Origin: Akanthomyces muscarius
Lineage: Eukaryota > Ascomycota > Sordariomycetes > Hypocreales > Cordycipitaceae
Assembly (NCBI RefSeq): GCF_028009165.1
Contig: NC_079246.1
Location: 558,001-622,000, forward strand
Length of the DNA: 64,000 nt
Direction of reading: 5' to 3'
The notes beneath the pieces were generated by a model. That model was given only the letters and a program-made list of their open reading frames with translations, was not told the DNA's origin and did no database searches. Position numbers and translations under genes: made by a program. Positions 45,826 to 56,400 of the stretch are shown piece by piece. The stretch's first letter is position 1. Every line of letters begins with the position of its first letter.

Positions 45826-48800
45826 GCCCGAGGGGTCTGCCAGCATGGTTGGGTTCCCGTGCGCGTACTGATACAGATTCGATCCGTCGGCCGACCCTTT
45901 GGGGTCGGCGGAGACGAACCGGCCCAGCCATGGGGCATAGTATCGGACGCCGAAATGGTACAGGCCTATTTCGTCTCGCTCTTTGCCCAAGAACCTATAT
46001 CGTTTCGGAACTTCTGTTTCTCGAAAGACTGAGCTTACGGATGACACGCCATACGGCGTGAACTCCTCGTACGAGAGAACATTGGCGTTTTCGTCCACCT
46101 CCACCGTCGCCGAGCCCTGGAAGTTGCCGAGTTGATAACGGTACAATAATCCGGGAGCCCTGCTGTCTCCCCCCAGCGTACGCTTCTCGACGAGAAGGAG
46201 CTGTCGGCCGGATTCGATAATTCGCAGGCTATGCACCTCGACTGAAACATCTCCGCCTCCTGCGTACTTGCGAAATACTTCAAATGCGCCGCCAATATAA
46301 ATCGTCTCCTTCAGAACCTTGGGCTTCTCGGACTCGGCCTGTCGCTCAATCACCTTTCGCACCCGCTTCCCGGTTGCGTCGTATCGGTAGTAGATGGTTT
46401 CTCTGGCTTCCGAGCCCTTGCCGCAAGTTTGCACAGATCTCACCATCCGCTCGCCGTAGTCATACACCGTGCTCGGTAGTCCTGGCATTGACGACATGTT
46501 GCCAGGCTCGGCCTCGGAGCCATCGTAATGGTACGTCTCCGTCACATCGCCCACAGAAGTGCGACTCAGCCGGTTGTTCTGCTGGCTGGGAGCAACAAGG
46601 CTCTTCTCCTCGTAGTAGTAGCGCCTCGTGTATGACTGCCCATCGGTCAAGTTTGCATGTCTGAGGCTTTGAATATTATTCACGGCGTCGTATACATATT
46701 TTTCGACGTAGCGCCCCATTGCCTTGGCATCATTCGGATGGTCAACTCGTCCGTCAGCACTCGGTGTACTGTTGCCGGCGCCATGACGATCCTTCGCCAT
46801 TTGCATCTGCCCAATGTGCTCTCTCCCGGTCGCTTCGACCAATCTGGCAAGAGAGTCGTACGTAAATGTCTGCATGGCTTCGACTCGGTGGTTGCGGAAG
46901 AAAATTGCCTGCGATGCCTTGTCTGTTACGTGGGTTATGTTGCCCAAGGCATCGAAGACGTAGTTCAAGTCTTGTAAGTGCTCTCTGCGCTCTCGACGGC
47001 TGGACTTTCGCCTTGGGCGAGCACCGTGATCGCCTTCACTTGAATTGCCGCTTTGCGAGCGGCTGCGTGATCTACTCGGCGACCTCTTTCGTACCCGGAT
47101 TGTTTCAATGCGACAAACACGAAAGGTGTTTTTATCGTAGTGGAACAAGGTGTGCATGCCATTTCCTTGTTGTATCTTGCTTCGCTGCCCTTTTGCATCA
47201 TATTCGATATCATCAATCACGCTATCCACAGAAGCTGCATCCTTGACGTTTGTCTCGACTTTTCGAATCAAGCCACGTTCGTTGTAATGATACGAGGTCA
47301 TTGTGCCATCTGGAAGTATTGTTTTCGTCGGTTTCCCCAAAGCATCATAGGAAACAGTCTCAACAAACCCTTCTTCCTGCAAAGCTAGTTTCTGAGGAGA
47401 TGACCAGTCGAGGGCAGTTTTGTAGTCGCATGCAAGCTGACGGGTGCTCTCGCCAAGATTTCCCTTGAAGTCGTACTTTGGGGTTCTCGTAGTTCCAGTC
47501 TGGTCATACGCGAGTACGATGCGACCGTTGGCGTTGTATAATTCGGGGTCGGTTCGCGTTTCACCGTATTTCGACGCTTCCACCAACGATTCATTTTCGC
47601 CGTCGCGGATATGCAGGCCAACGATTCGTCTTTTGCGATCGTACTCGGTCCGGAACCTCTGCCCGCGGGCGTTCCACGTAAGGATGGGGATCCCGCTGAC
47701 GTCTGGCAGTGTCCATCTTGTTCCATTATCCATGTGCGTCTCACTCATAACCCATCCTCCCATGGCAAATATGTTTGTTGCCGTCTCCCGCCCAAGTGAG
47801 TCTTCGAGCTTTACCGGCATTCCTTGCACATCGAGAAACGACGGCTGCCTCAAGACTTGGTCCTTTACCTTGGAGGTAGAAGTTGGCGGTTGCGGGTTTC
47901 GGAGTATCTCGAAATTAACACATACTCTTCCCAACGAGTCAAACTTCACACTGCTCGGAGTTTCGGCGAGGGAAGCAGAGTGCATTGCTGCTTCTTTCTC
48001 CAATGTCCCGAGTTGGCCATGGCATCGCTGTCCGTACCATGTCGGCATGTAGGCTGCTCGAGGAAGCAGCTTAAAAAAGCCACCAACATCTTCATCAGTA
48101 GATGGGTCCTCGATAAGGACCGTGTCAATTTTGTCCCATTGCTCAGAGCCCCAGGGATCATGCTTGACCTTGGACCATGTGTGATCCGGCGACACGACGG
48201 CGACGGGCCTAGCGATGGCATCATACAGCATGATGGACGAAGCTCCGTATATGGCCTTGTCTTGAAACCTGTGGCTCCCGCTGAAAAACGGCTCGTATTG
48301 TCTCACAGGCTTGTTTTTGTTGTTGAAAATCACCCATGAGCTCGTGAGCCATCGCTGTTGGATCTTGGGCTGTATTGCGAGACCACCCTCCACACCGCTG
48401 CTCACGTCTAATGTTAATGGGCCTGACTCGCATTGCGCTTTTACTTGGATGCCGCGACCCAAGCCGTCAGAGTAAGAGACCGTGACGAAAACTCGACTCT
48501 GAACACCTTCGGGCAGATCCGATTCGTGTGTTTCGCGGCTTAGCGATGAGACCCAATTCGGCTGCGGCTGTCTACGATGCTTCGTCCGATGATACGCGAA
48601 AAAGTCATAGACTGTCCTGGTAGTGGCTTTGCCGAGATATTTATGAGAAAGGCCGGTGGGATTATTGAAAAATTCGCGAGTCTCATCTTCATTCAGCACG
48701 GCGTGGACACCATCCAGGGAGTCACCCAAGTTTTCCTCAGGCTTGCCCATGGCAGCGGAAGCGACAACGTTTCCCATAATGTTGAAGAGAGCTTTTGATC

Positions 48801-51800
48801 GATTTCTGTTTGAGTCCATAACCAGGAATGGAGCCAAAAGGCGGTAGTCATTTCCTGCCTTTGCAAGCGGCAGCGACGGGTCGACATTTCTTTCGCCCGC
48901 CGTAACGGTATTCCCATACGGGTCGCGTACTTCTTGAATCAACAAATCGTACTTGTCATAATCGTAAAACACTTCGGCAGGGGCACTGTCTCTATCGAAT
49001 TGTGGTCTGGAACGTCGAATAGTAAAGAAATGTCGTTTCGCTTCTTCAAGCTCTTCACTCGGACTCGCGTCTCGTTGCGCAGCAAAAAAAGCTTGTCCAG
49101 AGGGAGCCCACCATCCTGGTTTCGCATGTATCCTGGAAAAATTGCAATCTTTCTCCAGAGTTTTGATGAGTTCCTCAGAGCGTATCTTGCCTGATGTGAC
49201 GTAGTGCTGAGCCTGATCGTCTGTGAGACTAAGTTGGAAGTTTTTCCAAGGCAGACTCAGTGACTCCACGACACCAAGTGGCAACGGTCCAGTGAGGTCG
49301 TTCTTTCGATAAATCGAGCAACTTTCTTTGAGAAGACGCCTATAGGTAGTAGTACTTGATGGATACGGCCCAGTGAAATTTTCGAATGGGATATCGAAAG
49401 CTCCAGATGCCAGTCGTCTCACGATTTGCAAGGCATCATTAAATAGCACCGCTTCTTTTGCACCGCTATGCGCCCTTCTCCTGCAGGCATCAATATTGAT
49501 GACTTCATAGGATTGGGATTGAGCAGGTAGCGGGAGAATAAAATTCTCTCTTGTTTCGACGCTGTTGGTGAAAGCCGCTGTTGACAGGACGGCATGGCTG
49601 CGCATCTGCGCCTTTCTATCCTCCTCGGTCAGACGCTTGTCAGGGTCCGGGTGTCGTCGTCCATAAGAGACAACCATTGATTTCAACTGATTCCCATAAA
49701 AATCTGTTTCCAAAACCATAGTGTGCGAGATTCTAGGATCAAACTGCATAATTGACCCAGCGCGATAGCGCTTTCTGTCGTAGGCCATCTCAAGAGACTC
49801 TTTGGGGCGCACAAACAGAACAGCATGAGAATTCGGACCGACAGGTTGGCGTAGCTCAAGATGCATATTGGACTCTTGCACAATGTATGGGAAAGCTTGC
49901 AGATTGGTGCCATCAATAGCGTAAGATTCCGACCGGAGCACTTGTCCCCGTAAGGCGCGACATGCCTCTCGCCTCTCTTGATGATTCAATGTGTATGGAA
50001 CCTCGTGTCGTTTCGTAGTGATTGAAAATGGCAGGACCGGGTCTGTGAGCGATGCATAGCTCTGTATCTGGTCATCTCCGGTCCAGTACGGAATGTCGGA
50101 GTATCGAGTCACTAGCTTGCCATCGAGATACTCCCCAGTATGGTACCATGTTTTGGTCAAAACTGGTGGCATATTGGACTGCTTGCTGATGTTCGACATT
50201 GTGTTGTCTTGCTGTAGATTGGAATACAGCTCCGTGTCCCACGACTCGACCATTCCGAAGCCCCGAAATTCGCGCTCGACGCCGTCAAAATATCCGTCAT
50301 GGTATGCGTACTTGGTGGTAAATAGACTTTTGCTGACTCTGTCAACAAGCTCTGCTTTTTCCACGCATTGCACTGGAAATGGCAGACGGGCCGTCCATGG
50401 GCGCCCGGCGCTTTTGTCTCTGGCATAAAATTGACAGGAACTTTCATACGTGACGCGCGTCTCCCAGCCCAGATTATTGTCAACGCCAACAAGGAGATAC
50501 GGTTTGCCAGCTTCCATGAGGTCGAGGTACCTGATGTGATGACCAAAGTCTCCGGGGAGAATGGATGACCAGACAAGGCAGCCGGTACCTCGACCAAGCA
50601 GGTCGGAAACGCGTACATTTGTTGTCGAATCAATACCAGGAAAGCCTGTGATAGGTATGCCGTCGCTCCAGCCATTTCCAGAGAGGTTGTGGTATATCAT
50701 TGGCACGTCATTTCCGAGATATACGACATCAGTTGTTCCCGAGCCATCAATATCGCTCAGAAGGAGATAGGTCTGGCTGAATAGATCGGGCCGATCAAAA
50801 ACCGGCGGGTTCACCATTGCGACTTTGGCACCAAATTCACCGTAGCCCAGGTTTGGCCAGTAGCATATTTCTGAGTTGCGAACCCGAACCAGGTCCGCGA
50901 GTCCATCTCCTGTCATGTCAGAAGTATAAATCGCCTCACTGCCGTCCCAAAACAGGAGACGACTAGAATCGGGAGTCTCATCGTCTAGCGGGGACGGCTT
51001 GTAAGATGGTGTGTCGAATCCCACATCGCCCAATCCAGCATAAAATCGCAGCTCATTATCATCAATAATGACAATATCGGCGATGCCGTCTCCCGTCAGA
51101 TCGATGAACTTGAGATTCTTATCCTTCATGTCGAGATTAGGAAACGACTCAAAGGCTCGGAAGGTATCCCAGCCGGAGTTCTCATCCAAATTTCGCTTAT
51201 AGAAACCTGGTGTGGGTGCATTCATCTGAACAAGGTCGAGCTTTCCACCGCCGTCAAGGTCCATCCATTGTCTTGCATCGCGCCGAGAACCAGCTCCGGG
51301 GGACGATGGCAGAGTCTCCGCACGACCAAAATGCCCATTTCCGGAGTTTGGGACATACAGAAGGTTCCCGCCAACGGAAACTACGACGCCAGGCAATCCC
51401 TGCCCTTCTAAATCGAGGACTTGGTAGTCTCCACTGAAGCCTGCAGGGAGATTGGCCAAGGAAGACGACTTTAGCGCTTCAGACTGCCTGGCTGGCTGAG
51501 CTGCGGAGTAACGGAACTCGAGTGGTGGCATGAACTGTTTCTTGTAGGTGTCACCGCACCTCTGCCAACTTTCCTGGGTAATGGACGTTACTATCGAAGC
51601 GACTGCGAGGCCTGTTGACGGATCTTTGCCAATAGCTTCATGGGTGAGGTTGAAAGAAGCAACGAGACAATCTCGTCCGACCGTGGGCTCATCGGGGAAA
51701 TGATGAAACATTAAAACTCTTTGACAAAGGCGATAAGTCCGGATCTCGAAACCAGCTCGACGCGTTGAGAAAGGATCTGGACGTGGCTGCCATTCCTTGC

Positions 51801-52878
51801 ATTCCTCAACGGAAGGATTTTGACGATCGTGCTCGCCGTAGTCAAAGACAACCTCGAAGAGCCAATTGTTGTTGCTTTTGAACGCTGGATTCAAATTGGA
51901 AATGGTATTACCATATTTGATGCGCTTGATGTAACGTGCCGCCGATCGCTCTCGCTCTGATCTTTGCTGCTCATGTGAGCTGGCTGTATCAATGCCGCAA
52001 GAATCTTCGACCTTGTACTGATACAGTGTCTCATTTCCTTTGTCGTCATAAGACCGTGTCGGCAGCCATTCAAATATCCGCGAAGGTCGCAGCGGGTCAA
52101 ATACACGGCTCTCGTCGCAGTCACCATAGATCGTCGTGACATTAGCACCCGTTTTGACCTCCCAATGGCTTTCGTCTGTCTCTTGATTGGATATTCTCAG
52201 AATTCTAATTGACCCGTTGTCAATTCTAGGTTGATAGCGGGTAGATTGAAGCAGAGGGTTTCCATCGTAGCGAGAATCAGACACGGGTATAACTGTTCCG
52301 TCCGGCTGCACTTCCAGCGAGGGAACGAGATCCTCAGCCCCCGCCAGCATAAACACATCGGACTCATCCTCGTCGCGATATCGTGGCAATCCTTTATCAG
52401 TCTTTCGCACAATTGACTGGTTAGATACTTGCCAGCCAAGGCCAAAACTGCCATTGCCGGCTCCGGAATTATACGAGAGACTCAGCGCCACAGAGCTGCC
52501 GGCTCTTCCATTACTTGTCTTGATCGGAACAGAAAAATTGCCAGTGCCCGTGGCCGGGCTCACCGAGAACTTTTCTCCAATTCCTTTGATGCCTCCTCCG
52601 CCCTTTGGTAGCTGTACAGATGGAAGGGTGAATGGACTCGGCGCCTCACCACTTGATGGATTGCTGCTCTCCCCAGTCTCACGCCCAGAGCCAGTCGAAA
52701 CTTGACCACTAGCTTGTCCCCTATTGCTGCTATTATCCAATGGCGGATTTAGATAATCCATTTTCGATTGTATCGTAGGAAGCTTGGCTATTGCTGTGTC
52801 TCGACTTTGATTGACCAAAGGCAAGGTAAGTACAGGAGTACAAATTCCAAGACAACGCAACTGGCGCACACAATTCAC
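44632..52878 (-). CDS. Tc toxin TcB-TcC fusion protein (SpvB / TcdB / RHS-core)
   Basis: One intronless frame of 2,748 residues. An inner ATG at residue 40 (52761) is an alternative start that fits SpvB-type N-termini better. Order: LPKGGGGIKGIG and SYNSGAGNGSFGLGW (residues 90-149, SpvB domain); four Asp-rich FG-GAP-like motifs (DLDGGGKLDLV, DLTGDGIADIV, DMTGDGLADLV, DIDGSGTTDVV; about 539-715) of the TcB propeller that docks TcA; TcdB middle domains (YHDGYFDGVEREFRGFGMVE near 880); YD/RHS repeats; and RHS core (FLGKERDEIGLYHFGVRYYA then GRFVSADP...ADPSGT, about 2295-2350), matching the self-cleaving aspartyl centre. The last roughly 400 residues are the variable cargo. In bacteria the B-C shell encloses and releases a cytotoxic effector through TcA. 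No signal peptide is evident. Confidence 0.93.
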   Translation of the reverse strand: MNCVRQLRCLGICTPVLTLPLVNQSRDTAIAKLPTIQSKMDYLNPPLDNSSNRGQASGQVSTGSGRETGESSNPSSGEAPSPFTLPSVQLPKGGGGIKGIGEKFSVSPATGTGNFSVPIKTSNGRAGSSVALSLSYNSGAGNGSFGLGWQVSNQSIVRKTDKGLPRYRDEDESDVFMLAGAEDLVPSLEVQPDGTVIPVSDSRYDGNPLLQSTRYQPRIDNGSIRILRISNQETDESHWEVKTGANVTTIYGDCDESRVFDPLRPSRIFEWLPTRSYDDKGNETLYQYKVEDSCGIDTASSHEQQRSERERSAARYIKRIKYGNTISNLNPAFKSNNNWLFEVVFDYGEHDRQNPSVEECKEWQPRPDPFSTRRAGFEIRTYRLCQRVLMFHHFPDEPTVGRDCLVASFNLTHEAIGKDPSTGLAVASIVTSITQESWQRCGDTYKKQFMPPLEFRYSAAQPARQSEALKSSSLANLPAGFSGDYQVLDLEGQGLPGVVVSVGGNLLYVPNSGNGHFGRAETLPSSPGAGSRRDARQWMDLDGGGKLDLVQMNAPTPGFYKRNLDENSGWDTFRAFESFPNLDMKDKNLKFIDLTGDGIADIVIIDDNELRFYAGLGDVGFDTPSYKPSPLDDETPDSSRLLFWDGSEAIYTSDMTGDGLADLVRVRNSEICYWPNLGYGEFGAKVAMVNPPVFDRPDLFSQTYLLLSDIDGSGTTDVVYLGNDVPMIYHNLSGNGWSDGIPITGFPGIDSTTNVRVSDLLGRGTGCLVWSSILPGDFGHHIRYLDLMEAGKPYLLVGVDNNLGWETRVTYESSCQFYARDKSAGRPWTARLPFPVQCVEKAELVDRVSKSLFTTKYAYHDGYFDGVEREFRGFGMVESWDTELYSNLQQDNTMSNISKQSNMPPVLTKTWYHTGEYLDGKLVTRYSDIPYWTGDDQIQSYASLTDPVLPFSITTKRHEVPYTLNHQERREACRALRGQVLRSESYAIDGTNLQAFPYIVQESNMHLELRQPVGPNSHAVLFVRPKESLEMAYDRKRYRAGSIMQFDPRISHTMVLETDFYGNQLKSMVVSYGRRHPDPDKRLTEEDRKAQMRSHAVLSTAAFTNSVETRENFILPLPAQSQSYEVINIDACRRRAHSGAKEAVLFNDALQIVRRLASGAFDIPFENFTGPYPSSTTTYRRLLKESCSIYRKNDLTGPLPLGVVESLSLPWKNFQLSLTDDQAQHYVTSGKIRSEELIKTLEKDCNFSRIHAKPGWWAPSGQAFFAAQRDASPSEELEEAKRHFFTIRRSRPQFDRDSAPAEVFYDYDKYDLLIQEVRDPYGNTVTAGERNVDPSLPLAKAGNDYRLLAPFLVMDSNRNRSKALFNIMGNVVASAAMGKPEENLGDSLDGVHAVLNEDETREFFNNPTGLSHKYLGKATTRTVYDFFAYHRTKHRRQPQPNWVSSLSRETHESDLPEGVQSRVFVTVSYSDGLGRGIQVKAQCESGPLTLDVSSGVEGGLAIQPKIQQRWLTSSWVIFNNKNKPVRQYEPFFSGSHRFQDKAIYGASSIMLYDAIARPVAVVSPDHTWSKVKHDPWGSEQWDKIDTVLIEDPSTDEDVGGFFKLLPRAAYMPTWYGQRCHGQLGTLEKEAAMHSASLAETPSSVKFDSLGRVCVNFEILRNPQPPTSTSKVKDQVLRQPSFLDVQGMPVKLEDSLGRETATNIFAMGGWVMSETHMDNGTRWTLPDVSGIPILTWNARGQRFRTEYDRKRRIVGLHIRDGENESLVEASKYGETRTDPELYNANGRIVLAYDQTGTTRTPKYDFKGNLGESTRQLACDYKTALDWSSPQKLALQEEGFVETVSYDALGKPTKTILPDGTMTSYHYNERGLIRKVETNVKDAASVDSVIDDIEYDAKGQRSKIQQGNGMHTLFHYDKNTFRVCRIETIRVRKRSPSRSRSRSQSGNSSEGDHGARPRRKSSRRERREHLQDLNYVFDALGNITHVTDKASQAIFFRNHRVEAMQTFTYDSLARLVEATGREHIGQMQMAKDRHGAGNSTPSADGRVDHPNDAKAMGRYVEKYVYDAVNNIQSLRHANLTDGQSYTRRYYYEEKSLVAPSQQNNRLSRTSVGDVTETYHYDGSEAEPGNMSSMPGLPSTVYDYGERMVRSVQTCGKGSEARETIYYRYDATGKRVRKVIERQAESEKPKVLKETIYIGGAFEVFRKYAGGGDVSVEVHSLRIIESGRQLLLVEKRTLGGDSRAPGLLYRYQLGNFQGSATVEVDENANVLSYEEFTPYGVSSVSSVFRETEVPKRYRFLGKERDEIGLYHFGVRYYAPWLGRFVSADPKGSADGSNLYQYAHGNPTMLADPSGTNANPPPEFAGWAWKDIAARANDKIHLEDLNLKGGGALIQQYRVAGRAAAGDFAKFLQSSLAEGSEMAVKFETYLANAKTGGVKGSSYIDFIVQEWKTAYEHKLLNFSKYSEDGSLVLDKLKDASSRIITQLNKHTTNLAQLSDDYGKVRLAVTLRGLEGATEQGLADFAGELGTIMKKAGQLEPLIQRVDSPGIVAATQTLESGTLAVIERAGGLSKYVGTGSKILGPLGVFIGVMSLSGQAHAATGTGEHKGISKSEQAQAGMDLAANVTGIGVFAVGTKATAITAAGGATLATGAAIVAVGAAAGGAAAGAAVGGWVDKKVESSEWAQQNLGPKGAELAGYGTGVLAGAAAGAAVGALVGSVLPIVGTAAGAVIGGAAGALGAEAKILISKYWN
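46976..47096 (-). other. Arg/Ser-rich insert within the RHS repeats
   Basis: Residues about 1928-1967 of the TcB-TcC protein contain RKRSPSRSRSRSQS followed by a basic stretch with RRKSSRRERR. They lie between two YD-type repeats (FHYDKNTFRVCRI and YVFDALGNITHVTD). RS dipeptide runs are typical of eukaryotic phospho-regulated proteins and unusual in bacterial RHS repeats as I know them. Confidence 0.75.
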
Positions 52879-53498
52879 CTGAATAATTATGTGTTATATG
52901 TATTAAGCGTGTTCTAGCATTGCACGGCACGTCGTAGGCTCACTAAACGAACGCAACGAAGTCACTGCAGTTTCTGAGCTGAGTTCAAGCCTCTTTTTAC
53001 GTGGCAGACACAGTCTCGGCAATGGGTCAGCTGCAGCGCCATGGGTCTTCAGCCGTGGATGGTGGCACACATCGCCAAGCATCTCGGCAGTTGCCATCCC
53101 GCTTAATCGGTCGGCCTGGAACGGGGCCCATCGAATGGCATAACTCTATTCGAACTGCAAGAGGCGGCCATCAACGCCGCATTATTGCGACCGTGCCACA
53201 TCGCGAGCGCCCCATCCAGCTTCATTCGACGATGCCTCCTAGGGCTGATGTTTCAAGGGTTCAGCTGCCAGCCACTTATTGGATTTAGACTTTTATTTTT
53301 ATTTTTTAAATTGCCGTTTCGGACTCATGGCGCAGCCTCCAATACGATGAAAAAGACATGAATGCCGCGTTGCGCGCGCCGCGTCTGCCGTTGTGGTTCT
53401 AGCATTTAGTAGCTGCTCTCATCTCCCCTCACCCCGTAAAAACATTCCGTCTCTTCGTCTTGTCTAATCTTCTTGTCCCAATTTTCCAGTTCTTCAAG
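52879..53498. promoter_or_regulatory. Divergent promoter of the Tc toxin pair
   Basis: 620 bp separate the outer TcB-TcC start (52878; 737 bp from the inner start at 52761) from the TcA-like ATG at 53499. An AT-rich tract lies at 53290-53315, and a pyrimidine-rich stretch (CTCTTCGTCTTGTCTAATC, then TTTTCCAG) immediately precedes the TcA-like ATG, like a fungal leader or a 5' UTR intron end. No other gene is credible here, so the arrangement implies shared control of both components. Confidence 0.6.
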
Positions 53499-56400
53499 AT
53501 GACCAATTCTGAGTTTCTGATTGTGCGAATAATTCCTACGCGCCCTGTAACGGCCTCGGCCTTCAGGGCGGCGCTGAACAAAATCACCATTACGGCTTCA
53601 GACAAGACTGTGTTCAACGCCGGCAATGATCGTGCGCTGGGAAAAGCGACTGGGCTGGCTGATCAGCCTATCGATGCGGTGACTCCTATCCCGCCCCTGA
53701 AAGTTGTAGCTGGGGAACCACCAACTCTGCAGCCAAGCATCATACAGCACTTCTCCATCAAAAATAACGAGCTTATACCTGAGCTTAGCATGTCATCGAC
53801 TGCAACAGCCGTGGTTGTTATCAACAGAGCTGGGCTCACTCAACCCGACAAGGAATATCCCACGCCTACATCATACGACGTCAGCTTGACACTGACGCAG
53901 GACTCTACGCAGCCGACAGTTGCAAGCCGACAGCAAGTAGTGGACTTTAACGTACAGATTTCCAACGAACATCTTGTAACGGATCAGCTGTCATACATTT
54001 CAAGAGCTGCTGAAGTCTATCTATCAATCGATGTTCCTCAAGCCCCCCTTGACCTGGGGACAGCAATTTATGCTGCGGCAGCAGATGGCACACCACCTAG
54101 CTTCACTTACATGGTGAAAGCTATCGACAATGTTCTGGGAAAAGACTCCCCGACCGGAGCGACGTCCTTGGAGAACATGAAAGTCTATCTATCAACAGCT
54201 CAGGCCCGACAGGTTGCTGCTGAGCTGGTGAATAATCGGCTGCTGGATCCTCCGCCCATTGCCCCATACCCCTCCTGGAACAGTGTTCTGTATCTCGAAA
54301 AGAATGATAGAGTATTTTTCGAAGACATGTTCACTGTAGACACTCCCGGAGGGCAAATTGCAAATCAAACAACGGATCAGTCGAGAACCAAATTTGAAGG
54401 CGATCGCGCGTCATATTACGCTCTACGGACATCTGACGGTATTCAACTGGCCAACTATGTCTACTCGGCCATTTTTGCCATCTATGCCGAGTTTTACAGT
54501 TTTAATGCGCAGCGCGCCGTTATTACTATACCCGTTAAAGCCAATGCGCAACATTCAACGTCCGTCTCGCTGCCGTCCATGCCCCTATCCGGTACAAATG
54601 GTGCGGCGCTTGCTCCAAGCTTCACAGTGCCAGCGGCATATTTCTACGCCTTGACCACAACGCACGCTATAACCCAGGATTTCGATACCAGGATGAAGAT
54701 TCTGCTCACGGCTTCGAGTGATAGCCTTGGAAACTCGCTTGGCCTAGCAATTGATCAAGGAGTTTTGGGTCAGAAGTCGTCGGCGGATGGATTGATCTGG
54801 CGCGATAGCTCACTCGAGTCTGTACCGGCGGTTCACATTAACCAACTACAGGCCATCCGCCGCATCGCTGCATTGCAAGCCTCTGTCCGTGATACACTCC
54901 CAGAACTGGTTCAACCGGAGGCGAATACTAGTGTCAAGAAGATGATTACAGACTGGCTGCAATTTATCGGAACAGATGCAGATTTGCCGCAAAAAGTCTG
55001 GTATCGGCCAGAAAATGCAAAAGACTACCTGACTGTCATTCTCGAAGTTATTGTACCAGGAGATGAGACTTTGATTTCCACAATTTTGACCGACCTACGC
55101 CTGCCGCCGGAGTCGGGGACCGGCCTCGGACTCGTGATTCAAAACGTCACCGACCTCTCCAACGTTACGGAAACGCAGTGGCTCGAATTTTTCCAGCGCC
55201 ATGATGGACTTCTACCAAGGAAATATCTTTTAGGTGATCTGAAAGGTCGCGTACATACACTCGTTCAGGATGTAACCAAGGTCTTGTTCACGTCGCCTGC
55301 ACCACAGTCTCTCGGAGACTTGCCACCTCAGCTAGCGATTCCGACACTTGCAGGCACGCTTGACAAAGATGTCTTGGTCAACTTCCTGAATCAATCCAAC
55401 TTCAGCCTTACAGATGACCTGGACGACACAAAACTTACTCAGTACAAAGCTCAGGCGCTGCAAATCTTCAAAAGCGAGCAGATTGCCTCCTTTGTCACAT
55501 CCGCTGTCCAGGAGCTGTGGACACTATATCGCATGACGGACTTGACTGGCATTAGCAAGGAGCTAAGGTTCTCTTACATGGAAGCATTGCATGCAAGAGG
55601 TTTCACAAGCGTCGAAAAAGTGAAATTGGTTGGATCTACACAATTTCCCCTCGCAATGGCTGGCACTGTCGCGTTTCCTCGAGCCGGTGATATTTTTACC
55701 AAGGCAGACGCGCTACAATCTGACTCGGGAAACACTGACCCGGAGCCGGGGTACACATTCAGCCCAGTCAACTCGGGGGACTTGACAAATTGCGAGCCGC
55801 CGTGCCACTTGTCGCCATTTGGTCCTTTCCAGTACCTGAAGCAGCTGCTTGGGCTGCCCTGCGGCGCACAAACTGTCGGTGACGTTCTCGCCACACGACG
55901 GGGGCCATTGTCAAATCTCATGGTCAATGCTAGCAACATGGATACTCAATTGCCAGTAGTGGATCTTGTCAATGAGAATCTGGAGTCCTTGGTGTCGAAT
56001 CTGACTGCAAATACGGGGGCGATCTACAATACCGACAACGCTGGTCTTACAAGCATAGATGTGCAAAGTATAGAACCACTTGTCATACCAGCTGGCCTCA
56101 CCGAGGATGGCATTCTCAAAGCGCTTCCCCAGCATTCGTCGCCGCATCTTCCACAGGATCAGCCTGTTGTTTATACTGCACTCGCATCCTCAGTGGCGGG
56201 GCCGGATCTTCCATATTCGCAGAGCTTGGACATCTCACGAAATTACTTGAGCACTCTTGGAACGTCGCGCTTTGACGTTATGCGACTTTTCCATCGCGAC
56301 ACGACTGAATTTGCGCCAGATGCCTCCAAAGAGCCAGCAGAGTTCCAAAGGTTCCTGTGGCGTCTCCCAGTTCGATATGATATTGCACTCGAGTACCTTG

